Shown here one piece after another: positions 39,569 to 48,671 of a stretch of 64,000 nt of DNA. Both the position numbers and the translations under genes were made by a program. The notes beneath the pieces are model-generated. The model was not told where the DNA came from and made no database searches. It saw only the letters and a list, made by a program, of their open reading frames with translations. Source of the stretch: Streptosporangium sp040640155 (GTDB lineage: Bacteria; Actinomycetota; Actinomycetes; Streptosporangiales; Streptosporangiaceae); assembly GCF_040640155.1 (NCBI RefSeq), contig NZ_JBFABE010000007.1, forward strand, positions 173,745 through 237,744. Reading direction: 5' to 3'. Positions within the stretch are counted from its first letter, which is position 1. Each line of letters opens with the position of its first letter.

Positions 39569-41412
39569 TCCAGTCCATCGACTACCACGCGATCGCGCCG
39601 CCGCTGATCCTGGCGCTCTTCGCCGGGCTCGTGTTGCTGCTGGACGCCTTCCTGCCCCGCAGGGCGTACGTCCGGCAGGCGCTCGGGGCGGTCACGCTGA
39701 CCGGGGTGATCGCGGCCCTGGCGACGGTGGTCTCGCAGGCCGTACGGGCCGGAGAGCCCTTGAGGACCTTCTGCGTGCCCGAAGGGCTGCTCGGCTCCTC
39801 CCGCGCGGCGATCGGTGCCCTCGTCCCCCCGGACGCCGCGTCCGCGGCGGCCACCGCGCCCGGAGCCACCGTGCCCGCCACCGCGGCACCGTGCTCCTTC
39901 GTGGTCGACGACTTCACGCTGATCTTCGCGGGGCTCGCGCTGGTCGCGGGAGTCGTCGTGGTGCTGCTGTCGGCGACCGAGCTGTCCCGTGAGGACATCC
40001 CCGTCGGCGAGTGGTACTTCCTGCTGCTCTGCACGCTGGTGGGAGCCGTCGCCCTTCCCGCCTCCCGCGACCTGATCATGCTGGTGGTGGCGCTGGAGCT
40101 GGTCTCGCTACCGGTGTTCGCGCTCACCGCGCTCAGGCGCTACGACGGCAGCGGCTCCGAGGCGGCGGTGAAGCTCTTCCTGGTCTCGGTGGTCTCCACG
40201 GCCGTCATGCTCTTCGGCGTCTCCCTGCTGTACGGCGCGACCGGAACCGTCTACCTCGACCGGATCGCCCACGCCCTCCGGGCGACCGGCCCAGGCCCCG
40301 GTTCCACGGATCCGGGCGGTGCCGCCGGTGTCGCCGGTGCTGCCGGTGTCGACGGCGCCGCCGGTGCCCTGCAGCAGATCGGCCAGGTGCCGCCCGCCGT
40401 GGTGACCGTGGCCGTGGTGCTCGTTCTGGCCGGGTTCGCCTTCAAGGTCGCCGCGGTGCCGTTCCACGCGTGGGCGGGCGACGTCTACGAGGGGGCACCC
40501 GTGCCGGTCGCGGCCCTCCTTTCGGTCGTCTCCAAGGCGGCCGGGTTCTCCGGGCTGATCCTCATCCTGGTCGTCGCCCTGGACGGCCAGGGCGCCACCT
40601 GGGTCCCGCTGGTCGCGATCATCGCCGCTCTGACCATGACCGTGGGCAACCTGCTGGCCCTGCGCCAGCGCAACGCGGTCCGCCTGCTCGCCTGGTCCTC
40701 CGTCGCCCAGTCGGGCTACATCCTGGCTCCCCTGGGGGTCAGGGACGGCGAGGCGATGAGCGCCTCGATCGCCTACCTGGTCTTCTACGCGGCGATGAAC
40801 CTCGGCGCCTTCGCCGTGGTCATGCTGGTGTCGAGGGGACCCGGGGGCGGAGGGCTCGACGACTACCGGGGACTGGTGTTCCGCAGCCCTCCGGCGGGGC
40901 TGGCGCTGGCCTTCTTCCTGATCTGCCTGGCGGGCCTGCCCCCGGGGCTGGCGGGGCTCTTCGCCAAGATCGTGGTGTTCCGGGAGCTGCTCGGCACCGA
41001 CGGCGGCTGGCTGGCCGTGGTCATGGCGGTCAACACGGTCGTGGGGCTCTACTACTACGTCACCTGGGTCGTGCGGATCTTCACTCCCGTTCGGGTTCCG
41101 GCTCTCCCGGCCGCCGGAGCCCCGGCGGCCGGGAGAACCGGAACGGGCGAGCGCGCACCGAGCGATTCCGGCACGGACGCCTCCGGCACGGCCAGGGTCG
41201 GCACGGACGCCTCCGGCACGAGCAGGGACGGTACGGAAGCCTCCCGCACAGGCGGCTTCGGCACGGCCGCCCCCGGTGGGGGCGGACGCGGAAGCGGGTG
41301 GCTGCCCGCCGGCGTGGCCGTCGCGCTGGCGGCGATCGTGGCGATCGCCTTCTCGATCGCCCCCCAGCTGGTCCTCGACCTCGTCCCCGCCGCGCTCATC
41401 GCCGCAGACTGA
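39565..41412 (+). CDS. nuoN: NADH-quinone oxidoreductase-like subunit N
   Basis: A 615-residue antiporter-like subunit. Conserved points are LIMLVVALELVSLPVFAL, FKVAAVPFHAWAGDVYEGAP, SVVSKAAGF, VRLLAWSSVAQSGYIL, and LPPGLAGLFAKIVVF. There are two low-complexity insertions: a Gly/Ala stretch near residues 245-270 and a Gly/Thr/Ser stretch near 510-575 before the final helix. It is the last gene of the cluster. Confidence 0.92.
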   Translation: MIQSIDYHAIAPPLILALFAGLVLLLDAFLPRRAYVRQALGAVTLTGVIAALATVVSQAVRAGEPLRTFCVPEGLLGSSRAAIGALVPPDAASAAATAPGATVPATAAPCSFVVDDFTLIFAGLALVAGVVVVLLSATELSREDIPVGEWYFLLLCTLVGAVALPASRDLIMLVVALELVSLPVFALTALRRYDGSGSEAAVKLFLVSVVSTAVMLFGVSLLYGATGTVYLDRIAHALRATGPGPGSTDPGGAAGVAGAAGVDGAAGALQQIGQVPPAVVTVAVVLVLAGFAFKVAAVPFHAWAGDVYEGAPVPVAALLSVVSKAAGFSGLILILVVALDGQGATWVPLVAIIAALTMTVGNLLALRQRNAVRLLAWSSVAQSGYILAPLGVRDGEAMSASIAYLVFYAAMNLGAFAVVMLVSRGPGGGGLDDYRGLVFRSPPAGLALAFFLICLAGLPPGLAGLFAKIVVFRELLGTDGGWLAVVMAVNTVVGLYYYVTWVVRIFTPVRVPALPAAGAPAAGRTGTGERAPSDSGTDASGTARVGTDASGTSRDGTEASRTGGFGTAAPGGGGRGSGWLPAGVAVALAAIVAIAFSIAPQLVLDLVPAALIAAD

Positions 41413-41485
41413 GCCGTTCGGGAACGTTCGACCTGGACGAAGACGTTGTCACAGGTGAGTCGGCGTCGACCGGGAGGGGGATGTA

Positions 41486-42337
41486 GTGCACCACAACGGT
41501 CTGCGTACCGCGGTCCTCCTCGGCGCACTGTCCGCGGTGATCATCGCGGTGGGGGCGTGGCTCGGGGGTGGCGCGGGCGTGCAGATCGCGGTCCTGATCG
41601 CGCTGGCGGTCAACGCCGTCACCTACTTCTTCTCCGACCGCATGGCGCTGTCCGCCATGCGCGCCCGGCCGGTGAGCGAGGTCGAGCAACCGGTCCTCTA
41701 CCGGATCGTGCGCGAGCTCTCCACCGAGGCCCGCCAGCCCATGCCCCGGCTGTACGTCTCGCCGACCATGCAGCCCAACGCCTTCGCGACGGGGCGAAAT
41801 CCGCGCAACGCCGCGGTCTGCGTGACCTACGGGATCACCCGGCTCCTCGACGAGCGCGAGCTGCGCGGGGTCGTCGGCCACGAGCTCTCCCACGTCTACA
41901 ACCGGGACATCCTGATCTCCTCGGTGGCCGGCGCGCTCGCGACCATGATCACCTACCTCGGCTATGCCGGGCTCTTCCTCGGAGGCGGCGAGGACGACGA
42001 GGGGCCCGGCTTCATCGGCGCGCTCCTCATGATGGTGCTCGGCCCGGTCGCGGCCGGGATGATCCAGATGGCCATCTCGCGTTCCCGCGAGTACCAGGCG
42101 GACGAGTCCGGGGCCCGGCTCACCGGCGACCCGCTGGCCCTCGCCTCGGCGCTGAGGAAGATCGAGATGGGCACCCGCCGGTTGCCGCTCCCGGAGAACG
42201 GCCGGATCGTCTCCGCCTCACACCTGATGATCGCCAATCCCTTCCTCGGCACCGGGATCAGCAGGATCTTCTCCACCCACCCGCCCACCGCGGAGCGCGT
42301 CGCCCGCCTGGAGCGGATGGCCGGCTACCGCCGCTGA
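41486..42337 (+). CDS. htpX: HtpX-like membrane zinc metalloprotease
   Basis: A 283-residue M48B protease. Two N-terminal membrane helices (about 9-25 and 31-48) precede RLYVSPTMQPNAFATGRNP, the catalytic GHELSHVYNRD (about 131-141), two more helices, and SREYQADESGARLTG with the third zinc ligand Glu. It degrades damaged membrane proteins under stress. The GTG start is 74 nt after nuoN, so it may be read with the nuo cluster or from its own promoter. Confidence 0.92.
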   Translation: MHHNGLRTAVLLGALSAVIIAVGAWLGGGAGVQIAVLIALAVNAVTYFFSDRMALSAMRARPVSEVEQPVLYRIVRELSTEARQPMPRLYVSPTMQPNAFATGRNPRNAAVCVTYGITRLLDERELRGVVGHELSHVYNRDILISSVAGALATMITYLGYAGLFLGGGEDDEGPGFIGALLMMVLGPVAAGMIQMAISRSREYQADESGARLTGDPLALASALRKIEMGTRRLPLPENGRIVSASHLMIANPFLGTGISRIFSTHPPTAERVARLERMAGYRR

Positions 42338-42354
42338 TCCACACCCGGGACGGG

Positions 42355-43251
42355 TCACGGGCTCAACCCGGCGACGATCGGGTGGTGGACCGACCCGGGC
42401 ACGACGAAGCCGGCGATCCGTTCCGTCCCGCCCGTCTCCCGATCGACCCGGTACCAGCCGTAGCGGTTCCCGCCCCCCTTCCTGGCCCGGCGCGAGACGA
42501 CCGTCTGCAGATCGAGAAGGCCCGCGACGTTCCAGCGCAGCCGGGTCGGTGTCCTGCCGTACGGAACGGCGACCGGGACGCCCGTGGCAGGGGCGCCGGA
42601 CGGCACGCTCCACAGGCCGATACCGGCATCGCCCTCCGTGAAGTGGGCGACGGTCTCGCCTCCCGGCCCGAGCGCGCCTCCCACGGGGACACGTCCCCGC
42701 TCGGCGAAGGGCGACATCGAGTACACCTTCGCCTGGAACGCGTCATCCACCACCAGGACGAACTCCGCGTCAGGGCTGAAACTCCACGGCCGCAACCCCG
42801 GCCGTAGCGTGAGGCCCGTCCCGCTGCGGGTGTCCAGGATCCGGTACTCCCCTCCGGTTCCCAGCACCGCGTACCGTCCGCGCGGAGAGAGGTCGATCCG
42901 CGTCGCGCGCATGGCACTCGACCAGGTCACGCCCGGCACCGCGCGTACCGCGCCCGAGATCACCTTCCGCACCGTCAGCGCCCCGCTGCCGAGATGGAAG
43001 TACGCGACATGCCTGCCGTTCGGTGACAGGGCCAGCGGAGCACGCCGTCCGCGCGAGGAGAACACCCGGGCGTCGGTGAGATCGACGACATCGCCACCCC
43101 GGCCCCAGAGCTTCCACGGCGCGCACAGGCACCCGTCGAGGCCCGCGTACCGGGCCGGAGACCGCACGTCCGCGCCCCGCGCCGGGAGAGGAGCCCCCAC
43201 GGCGATGGCGAGCACACCGGCGCAGACGCCCAGGCGGCGGAACGATCGCAC
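42355..43251 (-). CDS. Secreted WD40-like beta-propeller protein
   Basis: A 298-residue exported protein with a signal peptide ending near PLPARGAD (residues 21-28). Repeated blade-like units each contain a Ser-Pro-Asn/Arg-Gly turn: LALSPNGRHVAYFHLG, RIDLSPRGRYAVLGTG, PWSFSPDAEFVLVVDD, and GALGPGGETVAHF. This is the PD40/TolB-like propeller pattern. Function is unknown. It is convergent with htpX. The 43252-43539 interval upstream of its start holds no gene that I can support. Confidence 0.65.
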   Translation of the reverse strand: MRSFRRLGVCAGVLAIAVGAPLPARGADVRSPARYAGLDGCLCAPWKLWGRGGDVVDLTDARVFSSRGRRAPLALSPNGRHVAYFHLGSGALTVRKVISGAVRAVPGVTWSSAMRATRIDLSPRGRYAVLGTGGEYRILDTRSGTGLTLRPGLRPWSFSPDAEFVLVVDDAFQAKVYSMSPFAERGRVPVGGALGPGGETVAHFTEGDAGIGLWSVPSGAPATGVPVAVPYGRTPTRLRWNVAGLLDLQTVVSRRARKGGGNRYGWYRVDRETGGTERIAGFVVPGSVHHPIVAGLSP

Positions 43252-43539
43252 GCAGAACCCCCGAATCTTCCGGACAACGGGGGCGTCCGCTACGTACCGG
43301 CCACTGTACGCCTCGACCAGGGCCGACAGGCGGTGTCGCCGCGGATGTCGCCGCCCGCCCGCGGCACGCTCGCCGGGCCCGCGGTGCCGGGCTTATCGAC
43401 GACCGGGCGGCCGTGCCGCCTCCGGCGGGTGAGCGGCCGGGGCATGAAGACCTCCTGCCCCGGCCGTGTGCCCTGGATGTGCCCCGATCAAGGACGGGAA
43501 TCACGGGACTCCCGGTCAAGGCGCCGAGCGCCCGGCGGG

Positions 43540-44034
43540 CTAACGGTAGTTCGAGAACTGAAGGGCGATCTCCAGGTCCTTACCCTTGAGCAGGGCGATG
43601 ACCTCCTGCAGCTCGTCCCTCTTCTTCGAGCTCACGCGCAGCTCGTCGCCCTGGATCTGTGCCTTGACGCCCTTCGGACCCTCATCACGAATGATCTTCG
43701 AGATCTTCTTGGCGTGCTCCTGGTCGATGCCCTCCTTGAGGGTCACCAGCAGGCGGTACTCCTTGCCGGACAGCTTGGGCTCGTCCGCGTCCAGGATCTT
43801 GAGCGAGAGCCCTCGCTTGATCAGCTTTTCCTTGAAGACATCGAGGACCGCGTTGGCGCGCTCCTCGCTGTTGGCCTTGATCTCGATCGCCTTCTGCCCC
43901 CCCGACCAGGCGATGGCGGCCCCGGTGCCCTTGAAGTCGAACCGGTGCCCCACCTCCTTGAGCGTCTGGTTCAACGCGTTGTCGGCCTCCTGGTGGTCGA
44001 TCTTGCTGACGATGTCGAACGATGAATCCGCCAA
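43540..44034 (-). CDS. YajQ-family nucleotide-binding protein (UPF0234)
   Basis: A 164-residue YajQ protein, two RNA-binding-like alpha/beta domains that in several bacteria bind cyclic di-GMP or RNA. Family segments are MADSSFDIVSKIDHQEADNA, RFDFKGTGAAI, RGLSLKILD, and the terminal LQFSNYR. The start is TTG at 44034 with AGAGGGG eight bases upstream. It is a single gene; the 44035-44408 interval upstream holds its promoter and no convincing gene. Confidence 0.9.
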   Translation of the reverse strand: MADSSFDIVSKIDHQEADNALNQTLKEVGHRFDFKGTGAAIAWSGGQKAIEIKANSEERANAVLDVFKEKLIKRGLSLKILDADEPKLSGKEYRLLVTLKEGIDQEHAKKISKIIRDEGPKGVKAQIQGDELRVSSKKRDELQEVIALLKGKDLEIALQFSNYR

Positions 44035-44408
44035 AGTACAATCCCCTCTGAACCGGTAGAACTATCAGCCACGGCCCGGCTCCCAGGTGCCGCGGACCCC
44101 GAAGCGCGGCGGCGTCCGCGAGCCGGTTCGGTAGACGCGTACGTAACGGATCAGCCTAGCCAGCATCTCCCGCCGATGCCGAGGCGGTGGCATGTCCCAC
44201 CCCGGCCCCGCCGGGTCCGCGCCCCCGGTCATGGCCGCCGGAACGTCTCCCATGCGCCCCTCAGGCCCCACCCGTGGCCACCGTGAACAACTGATGTGTC
44301 CTGAAAGCCCAGGTGAGAGCAGGTATCGGGCGGCGCGCGCCGCCGATGTCACGTCACCAGCTGAAGTCCGCTATTCTTCTTCCTGTCGCCGCCGCAAGCG
44401 GAGGACGC

Positions 44409-44493
44409 GGCAGGTTGCCCGAGTGGTCAAAGGGAGCGGTCTGTAAAACCGTCGGCTCAGCCTACGCAGGTTCAAGTCCTGCACCTGCCACCA
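44409..44493 (+). tRNA. tRNA-Tyr (GTA)
   Basis: An 85-nt class II tRNA with encoded CCA. Acceptor arms GGCAGGT and ACCTGCC pair perfectly, the anticodon GTA is at 44443-44445 in loop CTGTAAA, a long variable arm is present (CGGCTCAGCCTAC region), and the T-arm GCAGGTTCAAGTCCTGC is perfect. An integrase gene lies 0.8 kb downstream, so its 3' end is the likely attB/attL core. Confidence 0.97.
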
Positions 44494-44510
44494 GCAGAAA
44501 CAGCAGCTCA

Positions 44511-44532
44511 GAGGCCCTCCGGGGCCTCTTTT
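44511..44532 (+). terminator. Terminator after tRNA-Tyr
   Basis: A GAGGCCC/GGGCCTC hairpin followed by TTTT, 18 nt beyond the tRNA CCA. If the tRNA end is the attachment core, this terminator is part of the integrated element. Confidence 0.8.
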
Positions 44533-44727
44533 GCGTTTCCAGGACATGCAACCGCAGGCAGCCGGAAGCAGCCGCATGTCACCACTCCACCAATATGCGT
44601 GCAATGATCTTGGCCGTGTTTTCCCAGGTCGCGCTGAGTTTCCCAGCGCCTTGCCGGCCAACGTCTGTTCCCTCGGCTTCGCAGGCGCCTGGTGGCCATG
44701 GTCACCCACGACGGGCATGCTGATCAG

Positions 44728-45240
44728 ATGATGGACGCTGTCGTACCGTGCACCGTTCGGACCACCCGTCCAGAGGACCTGTCGGCGGTCCTGCGGGTCT
44801 ACGCCGCCGAGCAGGATCCCGAAGATGACTCCTCCCGCACTGCTTCGGATCTTGAACAGCGGACCTGGGCACGGATGATGCGATCCGACGATCTCACCGT
44901 CTACCTCGCCGAGGTCGACGATCAGGTGGTCGGGACGGCGACGTTGATGACGATGCCGAATCTGACCTATGGCTGTGCCCCTACTGCGTTCGTCGAGGCG
45001 GTCGTGGTCGCCGTCGATCATCGCCGCACGGGCGTGGCCACCGCGATCATGCGGCGACTGCTCGGTGACGCTCGGTCCGCGGGGTGCAACAAGGTCCAGC
45101 TTCTGTCCCACAAGCGCCATGCCGGCGATGGTGCCCACCGCCTCTACACCTCGCTGGGCTTCGAGCCGGAAGCGGAAGGATTCCGGCTCTATCTTCAGGA
45201 GGTTCCCGCCGCCGTTCGGGCCGCTAGGGTGGCGCGCTGA
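44728..45240 (+). CDS. GNAT-family N-acetyltransferase
   Basis: A 170-residue GNAT protein: VRTTRPEDLSAVLRVYAAEQ at the start, VYLAEVDDQVVGTATL, AVVVAVDHRRTGVATAIMRRLL with the acetyl-CoA loop, and HRLYTSLGFEPEAEGF. Substrate unknown. The start is uncertain among ATG 44698, 44728 and 44731. It lies between the tRNA and the integrase, so it is probably cargo of the element, and converges on int. Confidence 0.78.
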   Translation: MMDAVVPCTVRTTRPEDLSAVLRVYAAEQDPEDDSSRTASDLEQRTWARMMRSDDLTVYLAEVDDQVVGTATLMTMPNLTYGCAPTAFVEAVVVAVDHRRTGVATAIMRRLLGDARSAGCNKVQLLSHKRHAGDGAHRLYTSLGFEPEAEGFRLYLQEVPAAVRAARVAR

Positions 45241-45263
45241 GAACCGGTTTTCTGAAATGCAGA

Positions 45264-45290
45264 AGGACCCCGGAGCGTCTCCGAGGTCCT
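45264..45290. terminator. Bidirectional hairpin between the acetyltransferase and int
   Basis: A 12-bp stem with one mismatch and a 3-nt loop between the convergent stops, well placed to end both transcripts. Confidence 0.7.
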
Positions 45291-45308
45291 GGTCGTACGA
45301 CAGGCATG

Positions 45309-46673
45309 TCATACGGTAAGCGCGTCACCGATTCGCTTGTTGGCCGCGTCCTTGTGGCCGTCGAGGCACTTGGCGTAGACCCGCAGCAGGACGTCAACGC
45401 TGTGCCCGGCCCGCTCCGCCACATCAGGAGCCGAGACGCCCGCGTTGAGCCAGAGAGAGACCGCCGCGTGCCTCAGGTCGTACGGTCTGCGAGCCAGGGG
45501 AGAGGCCACCTGCGCCGGGGTGAAGGCCAGCTTCCGAGCCTCCTGCCACACCTCGGTATAGGCCGTCGACGCGATCACGCCGCCACGCTCGCTACGGAAG
45601 ATCCGCCCGTCCGCGCCGGTCCCGTACTCCTCGATGTGCCGACGAAGGATCGCGACCAGTTCCGGCGGGATCGGCACCGGACGTACGTCGGCCCGGCCCC
45701 GGTGCTTGAGCCCTCGCTCCTCGTGGGCGTTCCCGCTGTCCGTCCAATGCGTGTTGACCTCGGGCCGGGAGATGTCGACCGTTAGCCGCCCCCAGCCCTT
45801 GAGCGGAAGGTGGCAGTCCTGAAGTCGCAGGCCGACCGCCTCAGCCGGGCGTAGCGCCGCGTAGTACATGCAGGCGAACAGCGCCATGAGCCGCCGGCCA
45901 CGACCACGCCCGCCCACGTAGGTCACCATCGTGAGCAGCTCTTGAGCCTGCCGGGGGTTGACCGCCACACGAGGATCAACGGTCTCGGTGACCTTGGGCG
46001 GCTTCCACGTGACCTTGTGCAGTGGGTTGGCGTCCAGCTCCTCCAGTTCCACCGCGTACTCCAGCACGGCATGGAAGACGGCCCGCTTCCGGGCGATCGT
46101 GTTCGGAGCCGCCGCCTTGCCGTCGAGGCGGAGGGCGAGCGCGTCGAGTGCCAGCCGTACCGTCTTGGCGTCGTTCAGGACGGTCAGGTCAAGCGACGCG
46201 GACTGGAGCCAGCGGGCCGCCTGTGCCATCTCCGGGGAAATCTCGGCCCTCTTGCTCTCCGGAAGGAGGAGGTGTTTCCGGAGAGTCGTCCGCATGATCT
46301 CGGCATCGGGACGGCCGGGACGGTCCTTGGTCAGCGAGGGGAGGACCGTGGCGAGCGCGTCTGACATGCTGTCCCGGCTCTTGGCCGCCGCGTGGGGCCA
46401 CTTCATCTCGATGAAGGCCGCGACGAACTCAAGGACGGTCCGGGCGTCCTTGGCCTTGATCATCGACAGAGGGAGACCGCTCTCGATGTCGAACGCCTCG
46501 CCCCGCTTGGCCGCCTGCCGCAGGTCCGACAGGAAGCTCTCGGCGAGTGCCTTGGTGCGGTAAGTCTTCGAGGAGCGCTTCCGGGCGACCGCCCAGCGCA
46601 CCACGTACGAAGGCGTCTTGCTCGACTTGTTCCGGCTGATCTCGAAGAACTTGACGTCGTACGAGGTGTTCAC
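45309..46673 (-). CDS. int: Tyrosine recombinase (integrase)
   Basis: A 454-residue phage/AICE integrase. A SAM-like N-terminal DNA-binding region spans to about 230 (NTIARKRAVFHAVLEYAVEL). The catalytic domain has the first Arg in ALRPAEAVGL (about 274), the box II RRPYDLRHAAVSL (about 393-405), and GHSVDVLLRVYAKCLDG with the nucleophile Tyr near 433. It would integrate and, with Xis, excise the element at the tRNA. GTG 46673 overlaps the xis stop (GTGA). Confidence 0.93.
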   Translation of the reverse strand: MNTSYDVKFFEISRNKSSKTPSYVVRWAVARKRSSKTYRTKALAESFLSDLRQAAKRGEAFDIESGLPLSMIKAKDARTVLEFVAAFIEMKWPHAAAKSRDSMSDALATVLPSLTKDRPGRPDAEIMRTTLRKHLLLPESKRAEISPEMAQAARWLQSASLDLTVLNDAKTVRLALDALALRLDGKAAAPNTIARKRAVFHAVLEYAVELEELDANPLHKVTWKPPKVTETVDPRVAVNPRQAQELLTMVTYVGGRGRGRRLMALFACMYYAALRPAEAVGLRLQDCHLPLKGWGRLTVDISRPEVNTHWTDSGNAHEERGLKHRGRADVRPVPIPPELVAILRRHIEEYGTGADGRIFRSERGGVIASTAYTEVWQEARKLAFTPAQVASPLARRPYDLRHAAVSLWLNAGVSAPDVAERAGHSVDVLLRVYAKCLDGHKDAANKRIGDALTV

Positions 46674-46864
46674 GCCGCCTCCCGGAGGGTTTCCAGCCAC
46701 GCCTCGAACTCGCTGCGGTGGAGGCGGATCTCGTCGTTGGGGAGTCGCAGGCCGCGGGGGAACTTGCCGATCTCGCGCCAGCGGTAGAGGGTCCGCACGG
46801 AGACTCCGCCGAGCTTGTCGAGGATCTCCGGGACGGTCATGAGCTCGTCGTCGTCCTCCTTCAT
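46670..46864 (-). CDS. xis: Excisionase (MerR/AlpA-like HTH)
   Basis: A 64-residue helix-turn-helix protein: LMTVPEILDKLGGVSVRTLY then RWREIGKFPRGLRL and RLHRSEFEAWLETL, matching excisionase/DUF-HTH_17 proteins that accompany AICE integrases. It overlaps the rep stop (ATGA) and the int start (GTGA), so rep, xis and int are translated in series. Confidence 0.88.
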   Translation of the reverse strand: MKEDDDELMTVPEILDKLGGVSVRTLYRWREIGKFPRGLRLPNDEIRLHRSEFEAWLETLREAA

Positions 46865-48516
46865 GCCGCCTCCCTCATTGCCGAAAGATCTTGTCCTGTC
46901 GCTTTTTCTTGCAGAGTGAGCAGGGTTGCTCGCCATCGCTGGCGTTCGGCGACCATGCGCAGCAGCCGCAGAGCCAGGGAGGGGATGTCGCCGTCGCCGG
47001 CCGGGGCGGGCTTCCAGACGTAGCGGCGCGGGTCGACAGGCTTGTCGGCCAGGCCGAGGGCTTCCATGACCCAGGTACGGCGGTCGCGCCTGTGCTCGGA
47101 CAGGGTCTTGTTCGACCACTTGCGGGAGACCAGGACGCGACGGCCGGCGTAGCCGAGGTGTTCGGGCTTGTGCGCCTTGCTGCGGCACCGGCCCGGCGCC
47201 ATGCCCGCCTTGGGACTCTTGGGCTGGATGCCGTAGCGCAGCCAGTTCGAGCAGGCCGGGGAGCACGGTTCGTAACGCAGTGCTTCGACCATGCGGGCCG
47301 CGTGGTCGCGTTGAGCGGTGTTGTCGGCGTCGAGGGTGTCGCCGAGGCTCTTGGTCAGGTACTTGCTCAGGTAGCGGATGCACTGGTCGGCATCCGGGGT
47401 GCCACCCAAGACGCCTTGAACGTTGACCTGGGGACCGAAGCGGACCACGTGCAGCGGTTCGGCCTCCTGGTCGGCATCCAGCCGGTCGAGCGCTTCGCGC
47501 CAGGTGGGCAGCACTTCCCCGGTGACTGGATCGAGGTAGTCGCCGTTCTGACCGTCCGGGTAGGGGGTGCCGTCTTCGCGTGCGGGACGTTCGGCCCATA
47601 CCGGCAGGTGATTACCCTCGAAGCGCACTTCGTCGACCGGGGGCCACCACACCTGGTGGTAGGTGGCCGCCGCGATCGCCTTGACCTCGGCGCGGGGCAT
47701 GGTGCCGCGGATGGCCATGTGCAGATGCGGCGCGAGTCGCTTCTGTGGTTCGACCGAAGAGAAGTACTGCACGTCATAGCCTGCGACGCGGCGCAGGTTC
47801 TGCACGAAGCGGTCGACGAGCTTGGAGAAGTGCAGCGCGTCCCGGACCGCCCGCCGGTAGTCGTAGCTGTCCGGATCGACGGGCACGCCGTTGCGCACTT
47901 TGCCGTAGGAGGGAAGCGTAAGCGTGACGAACAGCGACGGCCGGTAGACCATCCCGTCGGAGCTGGTGAACGTCCGTCCCAGGGTGGTGTTCTGCCGGAC
48001 CTTCCTGGGCAGTTCGGGGGCGTCCTGGCGTCGCCGGGTCGAGCGGTTGCGCTTGCCCGCGGCACGGCCGAGCAGGGTGCCGCGCATCCCGGCCGCGTCG
48101 ATCTCGTCATCCAGGCCGGTGAGGATCGCGTCCAGGTCGGTGGTGTCGTCGCCGGCCTTGTCGGCGGCATCGCGCTGAGCCTGCATGTCGGCGCGGAACT
48201 CCACCAGCCACAGCTGTTCCTCGTTGGGCTGATCCGGGGTGATCGAGGGTTCGGCGTCCAGGTGCCAGCCCTCCCGGCACTGGGCCATCCGCAGGTAGCG
48301 GTTGCGCTTGGCGCAGGAGGGGCATTTGGCGTCCATGGTGGCCCCGCAGGGGACGTTGACGTCCTCGGTGAGGCCGGTGTGGGTGTCGAGCCGCCGCAGG
48401 ACCACCGGCCGGATGCACACCCCGTTGTTCTTTGCGATCTCCACCGCCACATCCAGCGCGAGCGGCATCCTTTGACGCTCGGCGCGCGACAGACTGCGGT
48501 CGTTGGGATTGCTCAC
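46861..48516 (-). CDS. repSA: RepSA-like rolling-circle replication initiator
   Basis: A 551-residue initiator of the pSAM2 RepSA type. A Cys pair (CGATMDAKCPSCAKRNRYL, about 57-75) suggests a zinc site. Rolling-circle motifs are FVTLTLPSYG (motif I, about 200), the HUH motif PHLHMAIRG (about 265) and the nicking-Tyr motif YLSKYLTKSL (about 382). It nicks the double-strand origin for autonomous replication after excision. GTG 48516 overlaps the stop of the upstream small gene. Confidence 0.9.
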   Translation of the reverse strand: MSNPNDRSLSRAERQRMPLALDVAVEIAKNNGVCIRPVVLRRLDTHTGLTEDVNVPCGATMDAKCPSCAKRNRYLRMAQCREGWHLDAEPSITPDQPNEEQLWLVEFRADMQAQRDAADKAGDDTTDLDAILTGLDDEIDAAGMRGTLLGRAAGKRNRSTRRRQDAPELPRKVRQNTTLGRTFTSSDGMVYRPSLFVTLTLPSYGKVRNGVPVDPDSYDYRRAVRDALHFSKLVDRFVQNLRRVAGYDVQYFSSVEPQKRLAPHLHMAIRGTMPRAEVKAIAAATYHQVWWPPVDEVRFEGNHLPVWAERPAREDGTPYPDGQNGDYLDPVTGEVLPTWREALDRLDADQEAEPLHVVRFGPQVNVQGVLGGTPDADQCIRYLSKYLTKSLGDTLDADNTAQRDHAARMVEALRYEPCSPACSNWLRYGIQPKSPKAGMAPGRCRSKAHKPEHLGYAGRRVLVSRKWSNKTLSEHRRDRRTWVMEALGLADKPVDPRRYVWKPAPAGDGDIPSLALRLLRMVAERQRWRATLLTLQEKATGQDLSAMREAA

Positions 48517-48671
48517 GCGCCCTCCTCATGAGTGTCGCCGGGGTCGAGGAGTGCGCCTTGTCCGCAGTCGCGGCATTCGACCAGGCAGCGGATCAGGTCC
48601 AGCCACAGCGTGTTGACCGCGTGGCAGGCCGAGCAGCGCAGGCCGTCGAGGATGTAGGCCAGCTCAGTCAC
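48513..48671 (-). CDS. 52-residue zinc-ribbon protein
   Basis: A short gene from GTG 48671 to TGA 48513. The product begins VTELAYILDGLRCSACHAVN and ends in CRDCGQGALLDPGDTHEEGA; two CxxC pairs 24 residues apart imply a zinc ribbon. GAGAGGGG lies before the start. Its GTG overlaps the upstream stop and its TGA overlaps the rep GTG, so it belongs to the transfer/replication operon. Function unknown; an RNA- or DNA-binding accessory role is plausible. Confidence 0.7.
   Translation of the reverse strand: MTELAYILDGLRCSACHAVNTLWLDLIRCLVECRDCGQGALLDPGDTHEEGA

Noticed and set aside
44065..44352. Small minus-strand ORF between yajQ and the tRNA
   Set aside because: No properly spaced ribosome site and no recognisable sequence; composition is explained by GC-rich codon bias.
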